Shown here: piece by piece, positions 16,799 to 25,127 of the stretch
How positions within the stretch are numbered: position 1 is the stretch's first letter
Layout of the letters: every line of letters starts with the position of its first letter
Translations under genes and position numbers: made by a program
Source: Thermotoga sp. Ku-13t
GTDB taxonomy: Bacteria; Thermotogota; Thermotogae; Thermotogales; DSM-5069
Assembly: GCF_011057685.1 (NCBI RefSeq)
Contig: NZ_LNFY01000001.1
Location: 248,001 to 312,000, forward strand
Length of the DNA stretch: 64,000 nt
Direction of reading: 5' to 3'
Notes under the pieces: model-generated
Told to the model about the DNA's origin: nothing
Database searches by the model: none
Seen by the model: the letters and a program-made list of their open reading frames with translations, nothing else

Positions 16799-17596
16799 TC
16801 AGTTCGTTTGAGCGTTGCTTTTTGGCATAGGATTAACCACAATGTCCGAACCAAATATTGCAGACGCAAAAGCGTTGGACGCCAGCATTCGCTGGTGTTC
16901 TTGCATCGATAGTCCTGTGATGCCCGTATACGGCTTTGTCCTTCTGGCAAGAAGGTTGGCGTCCTTCAAATAATGCACGAACAGGCCCAGCCACATGCCC
17001 GTTATGGCTGCGCCGTGATGTTTTTTGGCGAAGTCCAGCACGGCTCTCAAAAATTCGGATCTTGGTCTGTACCCACGCTTTTCAGATTCCGTTGCGAGCG
17101 CGACGAGGAACCTTACGGTGAACTCGAGAGTCAGTCCGAGAAGCACAGTGTGGGTGAAGATGTTTCTGTGCGCCCCCACACTAAACGCGAGATCCGTGTC
17201 AGGTAGGCCACCTTCGAAATCGAAACCTCCGCCGACCAGGAAAAGGATGAGAACGATTATCACGAAATCGATCAGCGTGTCCACCCTTTGCTCCGGGCTC
17301 ATCTGTTCCCAAATGGTTTTGATCTGCTCGAGTTTTTTCTTGAAACCCTCCTTCGCGTCCTTCCACCACGTCCCCGGTGCGTTCCAGCCTTTCTGCTTGA
17401 TCGTTCTGCGCAGATAACTCATGAGCCTGGAAGAACCTACGACCACGAACTTCACAAAGTTAAAGATGTCCCTGATTTTCATCTGGAACGTTATTCTTGC
17501 CGCTTCCTTCAGGGCGCTCAGCGCGATGTCGCTTATTTCTCTGTCGGAGATGATCTTGCACAGTTCTACCAGATCTTGTTTCAATTCTTCCAGCAC
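16799..17596 (-). CDS. Membrane protein with YdjM-like HR...TH motif
   Basis: A 265-residue protein I cannot name with certainty. The N-terminal 110 residues are helical and charged; a hydrophobic helix follows at about 112-128. Then 'GAHRNIFTHTVLLGL' resembles the HR..TH signature of the YdjM/DUF457 group of membrane-bound metal-dependent hydrolases, and 'KHHGAAITGMWLGLFVHYLKDA' further on could supply more metal ligands (His-His, His, Asp). A membrane-anchored hydrolase is therefore possible. It stands alone between the peroxiredoxin and a ROK regulator. Confidence 0.55.
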   Translation of the reverse strand: MLEELKQDLVELCKIISDREISDIALSALKEAARITFQMKIRDIFNFVKFVVVGSSRLMSYLRRTIKQKGWNAPGTWWKDAKEGFKKKLEQIKTIWEQMSPEQRVDTLIDFVIIVLILFLVGGGFDFEGGLPDTDLAFSVGAHRNIFTHTVLLGLTLEFTVRFLVALATESEKRGYRPRSEFLRAVLDFAKKHHGAAITGMWLGLFVHYLKDANLLARRTKPYTGITGLSMQEHQRMLASNAFASAIFGSDIVVNPMPKSNAQTN

Positions 17597-17648
17597 TTTT
17601 TCTATCTCCCACCGCTTTCAATTTTATCATACGGAGTGTCGAAAATCT

Positions 17649-18785
17649 TCACCGTGGAGGTGAAAACAACAGCTTTGGAAGAAACCTGCGCACCGCGGCG
17701 AACGCCACGCCTTCTTCCCATTCCGCGACCGCCCTTTGGAATGTGGCATCACCGATGAATTCCGAATTGAACCTTTCTCTCACGAGCGTTTGAAGCATTT
17801 GCACCATGTCGTCGTTCACAATACCCTCACCGAGGAAGAACACGTTGCGCGGTTTGAGCACCATGATCAGGTTACCGAGAACGAGTGAGAACCTTCTGAA
17901 CGGTTCAAAATAATAAGTCTTCACCGAGTCAAAATTCGATCGAGCACAGCTTCTGATCTCTTCCACGACCGACCTGTACTTTTCTTCTTCGTTCATGACG
18001 AAATCTTCAAAGTCTATATCTTTTCGAAGATACCATTTGAGCACGGCGTACTCCGATGAATGATACTCGAGACACCCGGTCTGCCCACAGTAACATCTTC
18101 CATCGCTCGCAACGATCGAATGGCCTATTTCGAAATGCCTGGCATGTCCACCGCTCCAGAAGCTGGCCCCGATACCAGTTCCGTAACTGATCACCAAGAA
18201 CTCTTCCCTTCGATGGTTTGAAAGAGAATATGCGAGGGCATCGACGTCGTTCATGAGCAGAACGTGGTTGATTCCAAGATTCTGCCCCAGAATTTTCTGA
18301 ACATCGAGTTGTCTAACGTTCATCAGGTGCGATACTACAACCTTTTCCTCGGACACTATCCCAGAAGAGCACACACCGATGCCGAGCAATTTCTCAGTTT
18401 TCAACGTTTCAACGACGTTCAACAACGCGAACGTGTAACCTTCATTGTTACGCATGTGCGAGAGGATTCGAACGGATCGCTTCTTCACTGGACGCATCTT
18501 TGCGTCGAACAAAACCCCACGAACTTCTTCGCGCCCCATCTTCACTCCGATGACGTACCAGGCGTTCGGATCGATGCTCAACAGTTGTGAAGGTCTTCCT
18601 CTGCTTGGCTCAGTTTCGTCCACGTCGATGAGTCCTTCTATTGAGAGCTCGCGCACAATGTAACTCAAAGTACTCAACGAAAGTTCTGTCAGTTTTGAAA
18701 GCTGTGCTCTGGACATGGGGCCGTGTTCGAACAGGCATTTCAAGACGCGCAGTTTGTTTTCTCTTCTCAACGCTGGTGCAGGCAA
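17649..18785 (-). CDS. ROK-family regulator of the trehalose module
   Basis: A repressor of 378 residues: N-terminal winged helix (residues 8-65, 'RRENKLRVLKCLFEHGPMSR') fused to a ROK sugar-kinase-like domain. The zinc motif is intact in 'CYCGQTGCLEYH' near residue 225, and the sugar site residues 'LMNDVDALAYS' and 'ISYGTGIGASFW...GHARHFEIGH' are present. The start is TTG at 18785, with GGGGTGAGAGG upstream, overlapping nothing but lying directly behind treT. Position and type agree with the TreR-like regulators described for Thermotoga sugar operons, so trehalose or a breakdown product is the probable effector (inference). Confidence 0.82.
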   Translation of the reverse strand: MPAPALRRENKLRVLKCLFEHGPMSRAQLSKLTELSLSTLSYIVRELSIEGLIDVDETEPSRGRPSQLLSIDPNAWYVIGVKMGREEVRGVLFDAKMRPVKKRSVRILSHMRNNEGYTFALLNVVETLKTEKLLGIGVCSSGIVSEEKVVVSHLMNVRQLDVQKILGQNLGINHVLLMNDVDALAYSLSNHRREEFLVISYGTGIGASFWSGGHARHFEIGHSIVASDGRCYCGQTGCLEYHSSEYAVLKWYLRKDIDFEDFVMNEEEKYRSVVEEIRSCARSNFDSVKTYYFEPFRRFSLVLGNLIMVLKPRNVFFLGEGIVNDDMVQMLQTLVRERFNSEFIGDATFQRAVAEWEEGVAFAAVRRFLPKLLFSPPR

Positions 18786-18789
18786 CCTC

Positions 18790-20016
18790 TCACCCCAGAA
18801 CCTGGAGGAAAGTTCTAAGATAGTTCATCAGATTCACAGTAGAAATGAATTTTTCCAGAACGGTTTTTCTTCCAAGCTCCCCCATCCGCTTTCTCAAGCT
18901 TTCGTTCTTCACCAGTTCGAGTATATACTCCGCGAGCGCTTCTTTCTCCCAGGCCAGATAACCGTTCTCTCCATGCTGAACCTGGATCTTGACACCACCA
19001 ACGGGCCTGGCCACGACGGGCACTCTTTTGAACAGAGCTTCGCTGATCACCAGCCCGAAGCCCTCCCTCGTGGCGGTGTGAAGAGCCACCGTGCTGGCGC
19101 GCTGTATCGCGTTCACTTCTTTGCTTCCGACACCTCTCAGATTGGTACAGAACTTTATATTCTCGTCCATCCCCGCGTACCGCAAGACCTTTTCGAAAAA
19201 TATCCAGCCCTCCGGATCGTCCAGCGCCATGGCAGAGACGATCGCAAGTTGAACCGAACCAAGCTCCCGCTTGATGATTCTGTAAACGTCTATTGCGGAG
19301 AAGAGGTCTTTCCAAGGATCGAATCTGGCGACTACAGTTATCAAAGGTTTCTCTGCATCGATACCGAGTTTCTTTAAAGTCTCCCCGATGAACCCTGGTT
19401 CTAACTCTACGTTCTTCTCGCTCAGCGGGTCAATGCTGGGTGGGAACGCCGTACACTTTTCTTTCATGTCCATCGGGAAATATTCTTCCAGATGGAAGAT
19501 CATTCTGTCGTAGTCTGAAACGTACTGAGAAAATCTGCTCCAAACGCTTTCGTTCGGTGCCGACAGATCTATGTGGCATCTCCAGATCCATTTGGTGGTG
19601 TTCCTGGCCCTGGCAAAGCCACGTATCGCGGCTGGCTGTGGATCGTGTATCACAACAATGTCTTCGTCTCCTTCGATCAGTTCGGCATTCTTTTTGCAGA
19701 TTTCCTCGTAGAATTTCCACTCTTCTTCTGTTATCTCAATGCTTGCTCCTTGCAGGGTGTTGTGAAACTTCTTCGTGATGTTGAAGAACTCCACAGAGGC
19801 TTCTATCACACGCCATTCCGCGTCCAGACCGATCGATCTCATCAACGGAACGAGTGTCTGCAATATCTCGGCCACGCCACCACCGTAAGGAGTCGCGTTG
19901 ATGTGAACCACCTTCAACCCTTTCAAAGGCTTTACGAGTTCCCTGATCTCTTCAACTTGTTCACCAACCAGGTTCCTGTACTCTTCGACGGACCTGTCTG
20001 GGAGTTTCACCTTCAT
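18790..20016 (-). CDS. treT: Trehalose glycosyltransferring synthase TreT
   Basis: A GT4-family, GT-B-fold glycosyltransferase of 408 residues closely matching TreT, which reversibly makes trehalose from NDP-glucose and glucose. Visible family stretches are 'HINATPYGGGVAEIL' near residue 38 (acceptor side), 'VVIHDPQPAAI', 'WIWRCHIDLS', and the donor-binding 'STREGFGLVISEALFKRVPVVA'-type region near 320 (here starting TATREGFG) with the conserved Glu pair of GT4 enzymes. It lies directly behind the genes of a sugar ABC transporter and before the ROK regulator, as in the archaeal and Thermotoga trehalose gene clusters. In catabolism it would split imported trehalose into NDP-glucose and glucose. 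Confidence 0.85.
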   Translation of the reverse strand: MKVKLPDRSVEEYRNLVGEQVEEIRELVKPLKGLKVVHINATPYGGGVAEILQTLVPLMRSIGLDAEWRVIEASVEFFNITKKFHNTLQGASIEITEEEWKFYEEICKKNAELIEGDEDIVVIHDPQPAAIRGFARARNTTKWIWRCHIDLSAPNESVWSRFSQYVSDYDRMIFHLEEYFPMDMKEKCTAFPPSIDPLSEKNVELEPGFIGETLKKLGIDAEKPLITVVARFDPWKDLFSAIDVYRIIKRELGSVQLAIVSAMALDDPEGWIFFEKVLRYAGMDENIKFCTNLRGVGSKEVNAIQRASTVALHTATREGFGLVISEALFKRVPVVARPVGGVKIQVQHGENGYLAWEKEALAEYILELVKNESLRKRMGELGRKTVLEKFISTVNLMNYLRTFLQVLG

Positions 20017-20029
20017 GGGTTTCCTCCTT

Positions 20030-20854
20030 TCACTTGAGCGACCAGCCGATCATGCCTTTGATATAATAGCGTTGCAGCAACAGATAGACTAAAATCGGAA
20101 CCACCATAACCATGATCGCTGCTGACGAGAGCAGACCCCAATCGACGTGATAAACGCCTCTCATGAGCGGTATGCGCTGAGTTGCGAGCAGTTTGTCGGG
20201 TGAATATATCAGTATCAGTGCCAGAAAGAAATCGCTCCAGACCCAGGTGAACTGCAACGCGAAAGCCGAACCCACTGCCGGCATGGCGAGTGGAAAGACT
20301 ACCTTGAAGAATATCATTATATCGCTGGCACCATCTATTTTTGCAGCTTCTTCCATTGATTTCGGAATCGTCGCGAAGAAGTTCCTCATGAAAAACGTGA
20401 TCCACGGTATACCCCACGCGGTGTGAACGATGATCAGTCCAAGATATGTGTCCACGAGGTTCAGTGCGTTCATCATTTGAAAGATTGGAACGGCGATCGT
20501 CTGCTGAGGCAGTGCAAGTGCCACAATTATCAGTGCGAGCAAAGGTGTTCTCAGTTTGAAGCGGTACCTCGAAAGGCCATAGCCTGCCATTGTGGCAAGA
20601 AAAAGAGGGAGAAACGTTGCGGGAACTGCGACCATGAGGGAGTTCAACATACCTTTTGAAAGCGACGCCGTTGGATGGTTCCATGCTCCGACGAAGTTGT
20701 TCAGTGTAGGCCGAAAGGTCGAAAAGTTCCACCAACCTTTCAGCAGTTCATCCAGTGGCCTTATCGCTGTCATGAGAACTCCGACGAACGGCAGGATCCA
20801 GATCAGTGCCACGAGCCAGCCAGCAAGTGAGACCAAGAACGCTTTCGATTTCAT
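20030..20854 (-). CDS. Sugar ABC transporter permease, MalG type
   Basis: An inner-membrane permease of 274 residues with six helices. The ATPase-docking EAA loop is readable as 'EEAAKIDGASDIMIFFKVVFPLAMP' around residues 175-200. This type forms a heterodimer with the MalF-type permease encoded by the preceding gene, overlapped by 4 bases. No ATPase gene is in the cluster, which is common in Thermotogota, where one MsmK-like ATPase serves several transporters. Trehalose or a related alpha-glucoside is the probable substrate because treT follows. Confidence 0.88.
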   Translation of the reverse strand: MKSKAFLVSLAGWLVALIWILPFVGVLMTAIRPLDELLKGWWNFSTFRPTLNNFVGAWNHPTASLSKGMLNSLMVAVPATFLPLFLATMAGYGLSRYRFKLRTPLLALIIVALALPQQTIAVPIFQMMNALNLVDTYLGLIIVHTAWGIPWITFFMRNFFATIPKSMEEAAKIDGASDIMIFFKVVFPLAMPAVGSAFALQFTWVWSDFFLALILIYSPDKLLATQRIPLMRGVYHVDWGLLSSAAIMVMVVPILVYLLLQRYYIKGMIGWSLK

Positions 20855-21729
20855 GTCTGATCCTCCTTCAACGTTCTGAGCAACGGCAGACTCACCAGCA
20901 AAGTCGAAGCTGTCATCAGAACGGCGACAACCGCCGACCTGTTGAAGTCCATAGCCCGGAACGCGTACAGGTACATTTGCAACGCCAGCACGTTCGACGC
21001 ACCACCCGGACCACCCATCGTCGCCACGTACACGATGTCGAAAACTTTCAGCTCCCAGAGCAGCGTCATGGTGATGACGACAATCGTGATGGGTTTGAGC
21101 ATGGGAACGGTTATCTTCGTGAAAATTTTGAACGGTGACGCCCCATCGAGCTGCGCCGCCTCATAGAGATCCTTCGGAATGGTCTCGAGACCGGCCGAGT
21201 AAAGCACAGTGGAGAAACCCGTCCAGAGCCACACAGAACCGAAGATCAAAGAAAGCAGGGCCGTGTCAGGATGAGCAGTCCATGTTTTAGGTTGTATGCC
21301 GAACAGCTTGATGAACGCGTTGAAGATGCCAAGGTTTCGATCGAAGATGAAGTTGATCATCACGCCACCAACGATCATCGGCATGACCATCCCAAGAAAG
21401 ATGATCGATTTGATGATGGAACCTCCACGTACGTTTTTCAGAAGAACGGCCAGCAGAAGCCCCAGTAAAAGTGTCACAGGGAGGTGGATCGCGACCCACA
21501 AGAGGTTATGAACGAGGGCTCCGAGGGGAAAACCCCTCTGAAAGCCCTCAACGTTGATGATTTCTCTACTCGACAGTACCCTGACATAGTTGACAAAGCC
21601 AACGAATTTGCCGCTTTCATCGAAGAAACTCAGCGTAACGGTTCTTACAACCGGATAAACGACGAACACAGCTATCAACGTGAAAGCCGGCAGCAGAAAG
21701 AATACAACGTACTTTGCCCTGGCCCTCAT
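20851..21729 (-). CDS. Sugar ABC transporter permease, MalF type
   Basis: The partner permease, 292 residues with six helices. The EAA loop is 'YEAAQLDGASPFKIFTKITVPMLKP' near residues 187-211. It starts 4 bases after the binding-protein gene ends and overlaps the MalG-type permease. Family, order (binding protein, MalF, MalG) and spacing all agree with a CUT1-type sugar importer. Confidence 0.88.
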   Translation of the reverse strand: MRARAKYVVFFLLPAFTLIAVFVVYPVVRTVTLSFFDESGKFVGFVNYVRVLSSREIINVEGFQRGFPLGALVHNLLWVAIHLPVTLLLGLLLAVLLKNVRGGSIIKSIIFLGMVMPMIVGGVMINFIFDRNLGIFNAFIKLFGIQPKTWTAHPDTALLSLIFGSVWLWTGFSTVLYSAGLETIPKDLYEAAQLDGASPFKIFTKITVPMLKPITIVVITMTLLWELKVFDIVYVATMGGPGGASNVLALQMYLYAFRAMDFNRSAVVAVLMTASTLLVSLPLLRTLKEDQT

Positions 21730-21733
21730 CCGA

Positions 21734-22906
21734 TCACTTCTTTGGTGCCTTCTCCTGCAACGTTTTGATAACTTCGTTCAGCCTGTCCGGAGCCACCCAG
21801 AGTAATTTGAGCTGATCCCAGAACGCTGGCTGAAATTCCCCACCAATTGAATCATCCAGATCTGGCAGCATGGCCACACCCTGCACGATCTTCGCAACCT
21901 CTCTGTCGACGGGTGGATACACAGACAGATCGATGCCAATGGCAGTAGCAATGTGCCCACCCTGTTTCACCTGCATTGCCTGTCCTTCTGGACCGCAAAG
22001 CCAGGCGATCAGCTTCTTCGCTTCCTCAGGATACTGCGTGTACTTCGGAACGAACGCGTAATCTGCTCCGAACACCACGCCAGCCGCTCCTGGAAGGGCA
22101 AACACACCGAGGTCGTTTGGATCGTCGACCATACCCGTGATCCAGCTTCCCATGAAGTAGAGTGCGTAATCACCGTTCCACCACTGTTTCAATACGAGTG
22201 TCCATTCTGTAGGCTCACCGAAGTGTTTGTTCTTGAGGAGTGTGACAAGCTTGTTCATACCCTTCATGACCAGGTTGCTGTCCCAGCGCACTTTGTTCTC
22301 GATGAGATCGAGCTGCAGTTCAGGACCACCGAAGGTGATCAAGAAATGTTCCGTGACATCCGACAGAGGCCAGCCAACACCGTCGCCACTCGCAATGGGG
22401 GCTTTGATGTTCGGAATCCTCTTGATCTTTTCGAGCAACTCCACAAACTCATCCCACGTTCTCGGTGGTGTGAGGTTGTACTTTTCGAAGAAGGATTTTC
22501 TGTACCAGAAACCCGGTTTGACCTTTCCGGTGTACGCAGCTCCATAGAGCTGGTTGCCAACCTTCACCGCATCCAGTGCACCAGGCAGATACTTGGATTC
22601 ATCGATGACACCGTTGAGCGGGAGGATGTGACCTCTCTGTCCGTATTCTTTTATGAAGCTGGCCCACATGAATATGACATCTCCCGGTGCTTTCTTCGCG
22701 GCGAACTGAGCTGGTAACAGGTTCGCCAGATCTTCCGCCCTGTAGATCTTGTACTCGATCTTTATACCCGTTTGTTTCTCGAACTCCTGAAGCACGGGCA
22801 TGAAATTTTCCATTTCCGGACCGGCCCATGGACCTATGACGGTGAGCGTTGTAGCACTCAGAATAACAACGAAGAGCAGAATCGATACGATCAACAGCCT
22901 TTTCAT
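21734..22906 (-). CDS. Sugar ABC transporter substrate-binding protein
   Basis: A family 1 solute-binding protein of 390 residues. A signal peptide (residues 1-18, 'MKRLLIVSILLFVVILSA') precedes the mature protein. Conserved fold regions include 'PGDVIFMWASFIKEYGQRG', 'GAAYTGKVKPGFWYRKSFFEKYNL' and 'GDYALYFMGSWITGM'. The ATG at 22906 follows GGAGGGGGTG; the open frame upstream to 23008 crosses the promoter and is not coding. It is the first gene of the treT operon. Confidence 0.9.
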   Translation of the reverse strand: MKRLLIVSILLFVVILSATTLTVIGPWAGPEMENFMPVLQEFEKQTGIKIEYKIYRAEDLANLLPAQFAAKKAPGDVIFMWASFIKEYGQRGHILPLNGVIDESKYLPGALDAVKVGNQLYGAAYTGKVKPGFWYRKSFFEKYNLTPPRTWDEFVELLEKIKRIPNIKAPIASGDGVGWPLSDVTEHFLITFGGPELQLDLIENKVRWDSNLVMKGMNKLVTLLKNKHFGEPTEWTLVLKQWWNGDYALYFMGSWITGMVDDPNDLGVFALPGAAGVVFGADYAFVPKYTQYPEEAKKLIAWLCGPEGQAMQVKQGGHIATAIGIDLSVYPPVDREVAKIVQGVAMLPDLDDSIGGEFQPAFWDQLKLLWVAPDRLNEVIKTLQEKAPKK

Positions 22907-22939
22907 ACCAGCACCCCCTCCACTTTGGGTATTTTCTTC

Positions 22940-22992
22940 GTAACATGAATTAAGTCTATAGAAATAATACCACCTTACCTGTAACATGTCAA
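22940..22992 (-). promoter_or_regulatory. Promoter of the trehalose ABC/treT operon with flanking repeats
   Basis: On the minus strand a perfect TTGACA (22992-22987) is 17 bp from TATTAT (22969-22964). The octamer CATGTTAC occurs twice on this strand, at 22988-22981 overlapping the -35 box and at 22947-22940 downstream, 41 bp apart or four helical turns. The pair brackets the core promoter and could bind a dimeric or looping repressor such as the ROK protein (inference). Confidence 0.8.
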
Positions 22993-23201
22993 GCTGGTGG
23001 GTGTTCACATGGAACGGACCAGGTCTGTTTTTCTTGCACGTTTATCCAAATCTTTGCTGAGCGATGACGGAAATTGTATTCGATTCTGAAATATTCACAG
23101 CCATCCTTTTCTGGTTGGGAAAATGGATTCCGCAGGGGAACATGAATCACCTCGGGTTGAGGAGATGTAAAATACTATGGAATCTCTCGGGGGATGAAAG
23201 T

Positions 23202-24449
23202 ATGAACCGAACAGGATGGCTCATCAATCTTTTTCTCATAGCGGGCATACTGGTGATGTTCATCGCGTCTGGTTCGTTTCGAGAGCGCGAAGATGAAATT
23301 GTCTGGGCACGTTTCGTCGGGGCGGTGAACAGGGACATAGCCTACGATCTGGCAGTGCTGGACGATGGCATTGTGATGGTCGGCTGGACATCGACCACGA
23401 AGGATATGAGTGATCAAAATGCCATGCTTGCGAAGTTCTCGAAGGATGGAAAACTTTCCTGGAACAGGGTGATAGGTTCAACGGGCACCGAAGGTGCCAA
23501 CTGTGTTGAGAGGACCAGCGATGGTGGGTTCATCGTGGGTGCGATCAGTAACTCTGAGGATGGTGAAATCCCCGCGCAATTTGGCGCTCAGGATGTATGG
23601 CTCATGAAGTACGATTCACAGGGAAATTTGCTGTGGAAACGCTGTTACGGAACGCAGGCTTACGAATCGGTGTTCGATGTGCTGGAAGACGATAGTTACG
23701 TTTTCGTTGGATACACCACTTGTGCGGGCGATGAAGACGTCTGGGTGGTGAAAGTGAGCAGAGATGGAGAAGTTCTGTGGCAGAGAACTTTTGACGGCGG
23801 CAATTGGGACTGTGGGTTCGCCATCGATAAGGCGCAGGATGCTTACTACGTCGCTGGCCTCACGAAATCGAGCGAAACCAGCGTTGACACTGCCAGTACC
23901 TCCGCCGATATGTGGATCCTGAAGCTGTCAAAAGACGGCGAGTTGCTGTGGCAGAGAAAGCTTGGTGGTGCAGATTGGGATCAGGCGAACGATCTTCTGG
24001 TCACTGAAGATGGCAAGCTTCTGGTACTCGGAACGAGCTGGTCGAAAGAAATCGCGCAGCATGGTCGTGCAGATTTCGTGATCTTTGTGCTCGATCCTGA
24101 CGGTGAGGTAATATTGCAAAAGAGCTACGGTGGCAGTCAGGATGATATAGCACAAAAGATCACCCAGTTCGATGATGGTTACCTTCTGGTTGGAACGACG
24201 TGGTCCGATGACGTGTATAGCGCGAAAAAAAGCGGTGGAAGTGATTATCTCGTGATGAAAATCGACGAAAACGGAGAACTCATCTGGTCGAAATGCTTTG
24301 GATCGTTCATGGACGAAGTCGGCTACGCTGTCGCTGTTGACGGTGTCAATTACTTCATTACTGGCGTTTCTTACTCGCACTTCTTTGGATTGCAGTTGCG
24401 CTCACACGGTGGAGGAGATGCGCTGCTTCTGAAGCTAAGATTGAAATGA
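23202..24449 (+). CDS. Exported beta-propeller-like repeat protein
   Basis: A 415-residue protein with an N-terminal hydrophobic anchor or signal (residues 5-24) followed by about seven repeats of some 50 residues. Each repeat carries a pattern like 'DGG.IVVG', 'DVWLMKYDSQGNLLWKRCYG' and 'DVWVVKVSRDGEVLWQRTF', the blades of a propeller of the kind seen in many extracytoplasmic proteins of unknown role. No catalytic motif was found. The ATG at 23202 follows GGGGG; a longer frame from 23064 lacks a ribosome site. It stands alone and ends at a bidirectional terminator. Confidence 0.72.
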   Translation: MNRTGWLINLFLIAGILVMFIASGSFREREDEIVWARFVGAVNRDIAYDLAVLDDGIVMVGWTSTTKDMSDQNAMLAKFSKDGKLSWNRVIGSTGTEGANCVERTSDGGFIVGAISNSEDGEIPAQFGAQDVWLMKYDSQGNLLWKRCYGTQAYESVFDVLEDDSYVFVGYTTCAGDEDVWVVKVSRDGEVLWQRTFDGGNWDCGFAIDKAQDAYYVAGLTKSSETSVDTASTSADMWILKLSKDGELLWQRKLGGADWDQANDLLVTEDGKLLVLGTSWSKEIAQHGRADFVIFVLDPDGEVILQKSYGGSQDDIAQKITQFDDGYLLVGTTWSDDVYSAKKSGGSDYLVMKIDENGELIWSKCFGSFMDEVGYAVAVDGVNYFITGVSYSHFFGLQLRSHGGGDALLLKLRLK

Positions 24450-24451
24450 AA

Positions 24452-24475
24452 AAGGGCCCAGATCCGTGGGCCCTT
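24452..24475. terminator. Bidirectional terminator
   Basis: A perfect 9-bp stem, AAGGGCCCA-gatccg-TGGGCCCTT, sits between the convergent propeller and OsmC genes, with A-rich sequence before it and T-rich sequence after it, so it can end both transcripts. Confidence 0.88.
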
Positions 24476-24479
24476 CTTT

Positions 24480-24917
24480 TCAAGCTTTGGTAACGTTGAA
24501 CTTCACAGGCGTTGGATTCGCTATGTTGTCTGAGACCGGGCATCTGCTTTCAACGATCTGCAACCACTTTTTGAGAACGTCCTCCGAAGCGTCGGTTTTT
24601 GCTTTGATCGTGACGTTAATCTGCTTATAGCCAGCTCTTTCTGCGTCTGACTTTCCCTGAAACTTTGCAGGATTAAGAACGCCTTCGATCTCTATCGCGA
24701 GGCCGTTCAATTTCATGTTGAGCTCTCTGGCCACCATGTGTCCTACAACGTTCAAACAACCCGCAAGCGCTGCGAGCAAGTATTCAACCGGATTGGCTCC
24801 CTTGTCTTCTCCTCCAAGCTGTGGTGGCTCGTCGACGTACATCGTGAAATTCCTTGCTTTCACCTGCACCCTGGTGGGGGTTTCGGAAGCCGCACTCACA
24901 GAAAACTTGAGATCCAT
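24480..24917 (-). CDS. OsmC-family peroxidase-like protein
   Basis: A 145-residue OsmC/Ohr-fold protein. The two conserved cysteines of the hydroperoxidase site are in 'LLAALAGCLNVV' (near residue 54) and 'ESRCPVSDNIANPTPV' (near 123), and the fold-defining 'GANPVEYLLAALAGC' is intact. It is closer to the OsmC/YhfA branch than to Ohr. The likely role is thiol-dependent removal of organic peroxides. The ATG at 24917 follows a GGAGGTG. Confidence 0.88.
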   Translation of the reverse strand: MDLKFSVSAASETPTRVQVKARNFTMYVDEPPQLGGEDKGANPVEYLLAALAGCLNVVGHMVARELNMKLNGLAIEIEGVLNPAKFQGKSDAERAGYKQINVTIKAKTDASEDVLKKWLQIVESRCPVSDNIANPTPVKFNVTKA

Positions 24918-25080
24918 AGGTTCACCTCCAGTTTTATGCTAACATGCAAATATTCCGACTAATTTACTCGAGTATTACGTCTTATGTTTTTCTCCCGCTC
25001 GATACCTTACACCAAGCAAATGGGTAGAGAACAGTTTCAATGTTGGAAAAATAGAGAGGCAGAGATGACGTAAGAGTCTG

Positions 25081-25121
25081 CTGCCAGGGCGGGTTGCCCC
25101 CGCCGTGAGAGGTTCTGGCAG
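25081..25121. other. Strong bulged hairpin of unknown role
   Basis: An outer 7-bp inverted repeat (CTGCCAG/CTGGCAG) directly stacks on an inner 6-bp repeat (GGCGGG/CCCGCC, loop TTGCC). One side carries a 10-base bulge (GTGAGAGGTT). No T-run follows on either strand. It lies 7 bases beyond the end of the EF-hand pseudogene, so it may be a processed 3' end or a small structured RNA. The rest of the 24918-25127 spacer shows nothing else. Confidence 0.6.
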
Positions 25122-25127
25122 GTGAAT

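Noticed and set aside
16672-16950. A short minus-strand frame before the HR...TH membrane protein gene end
   Set aside because: It overlaps the real gene in another frame and has repetitive, basic, low-quality sequence.
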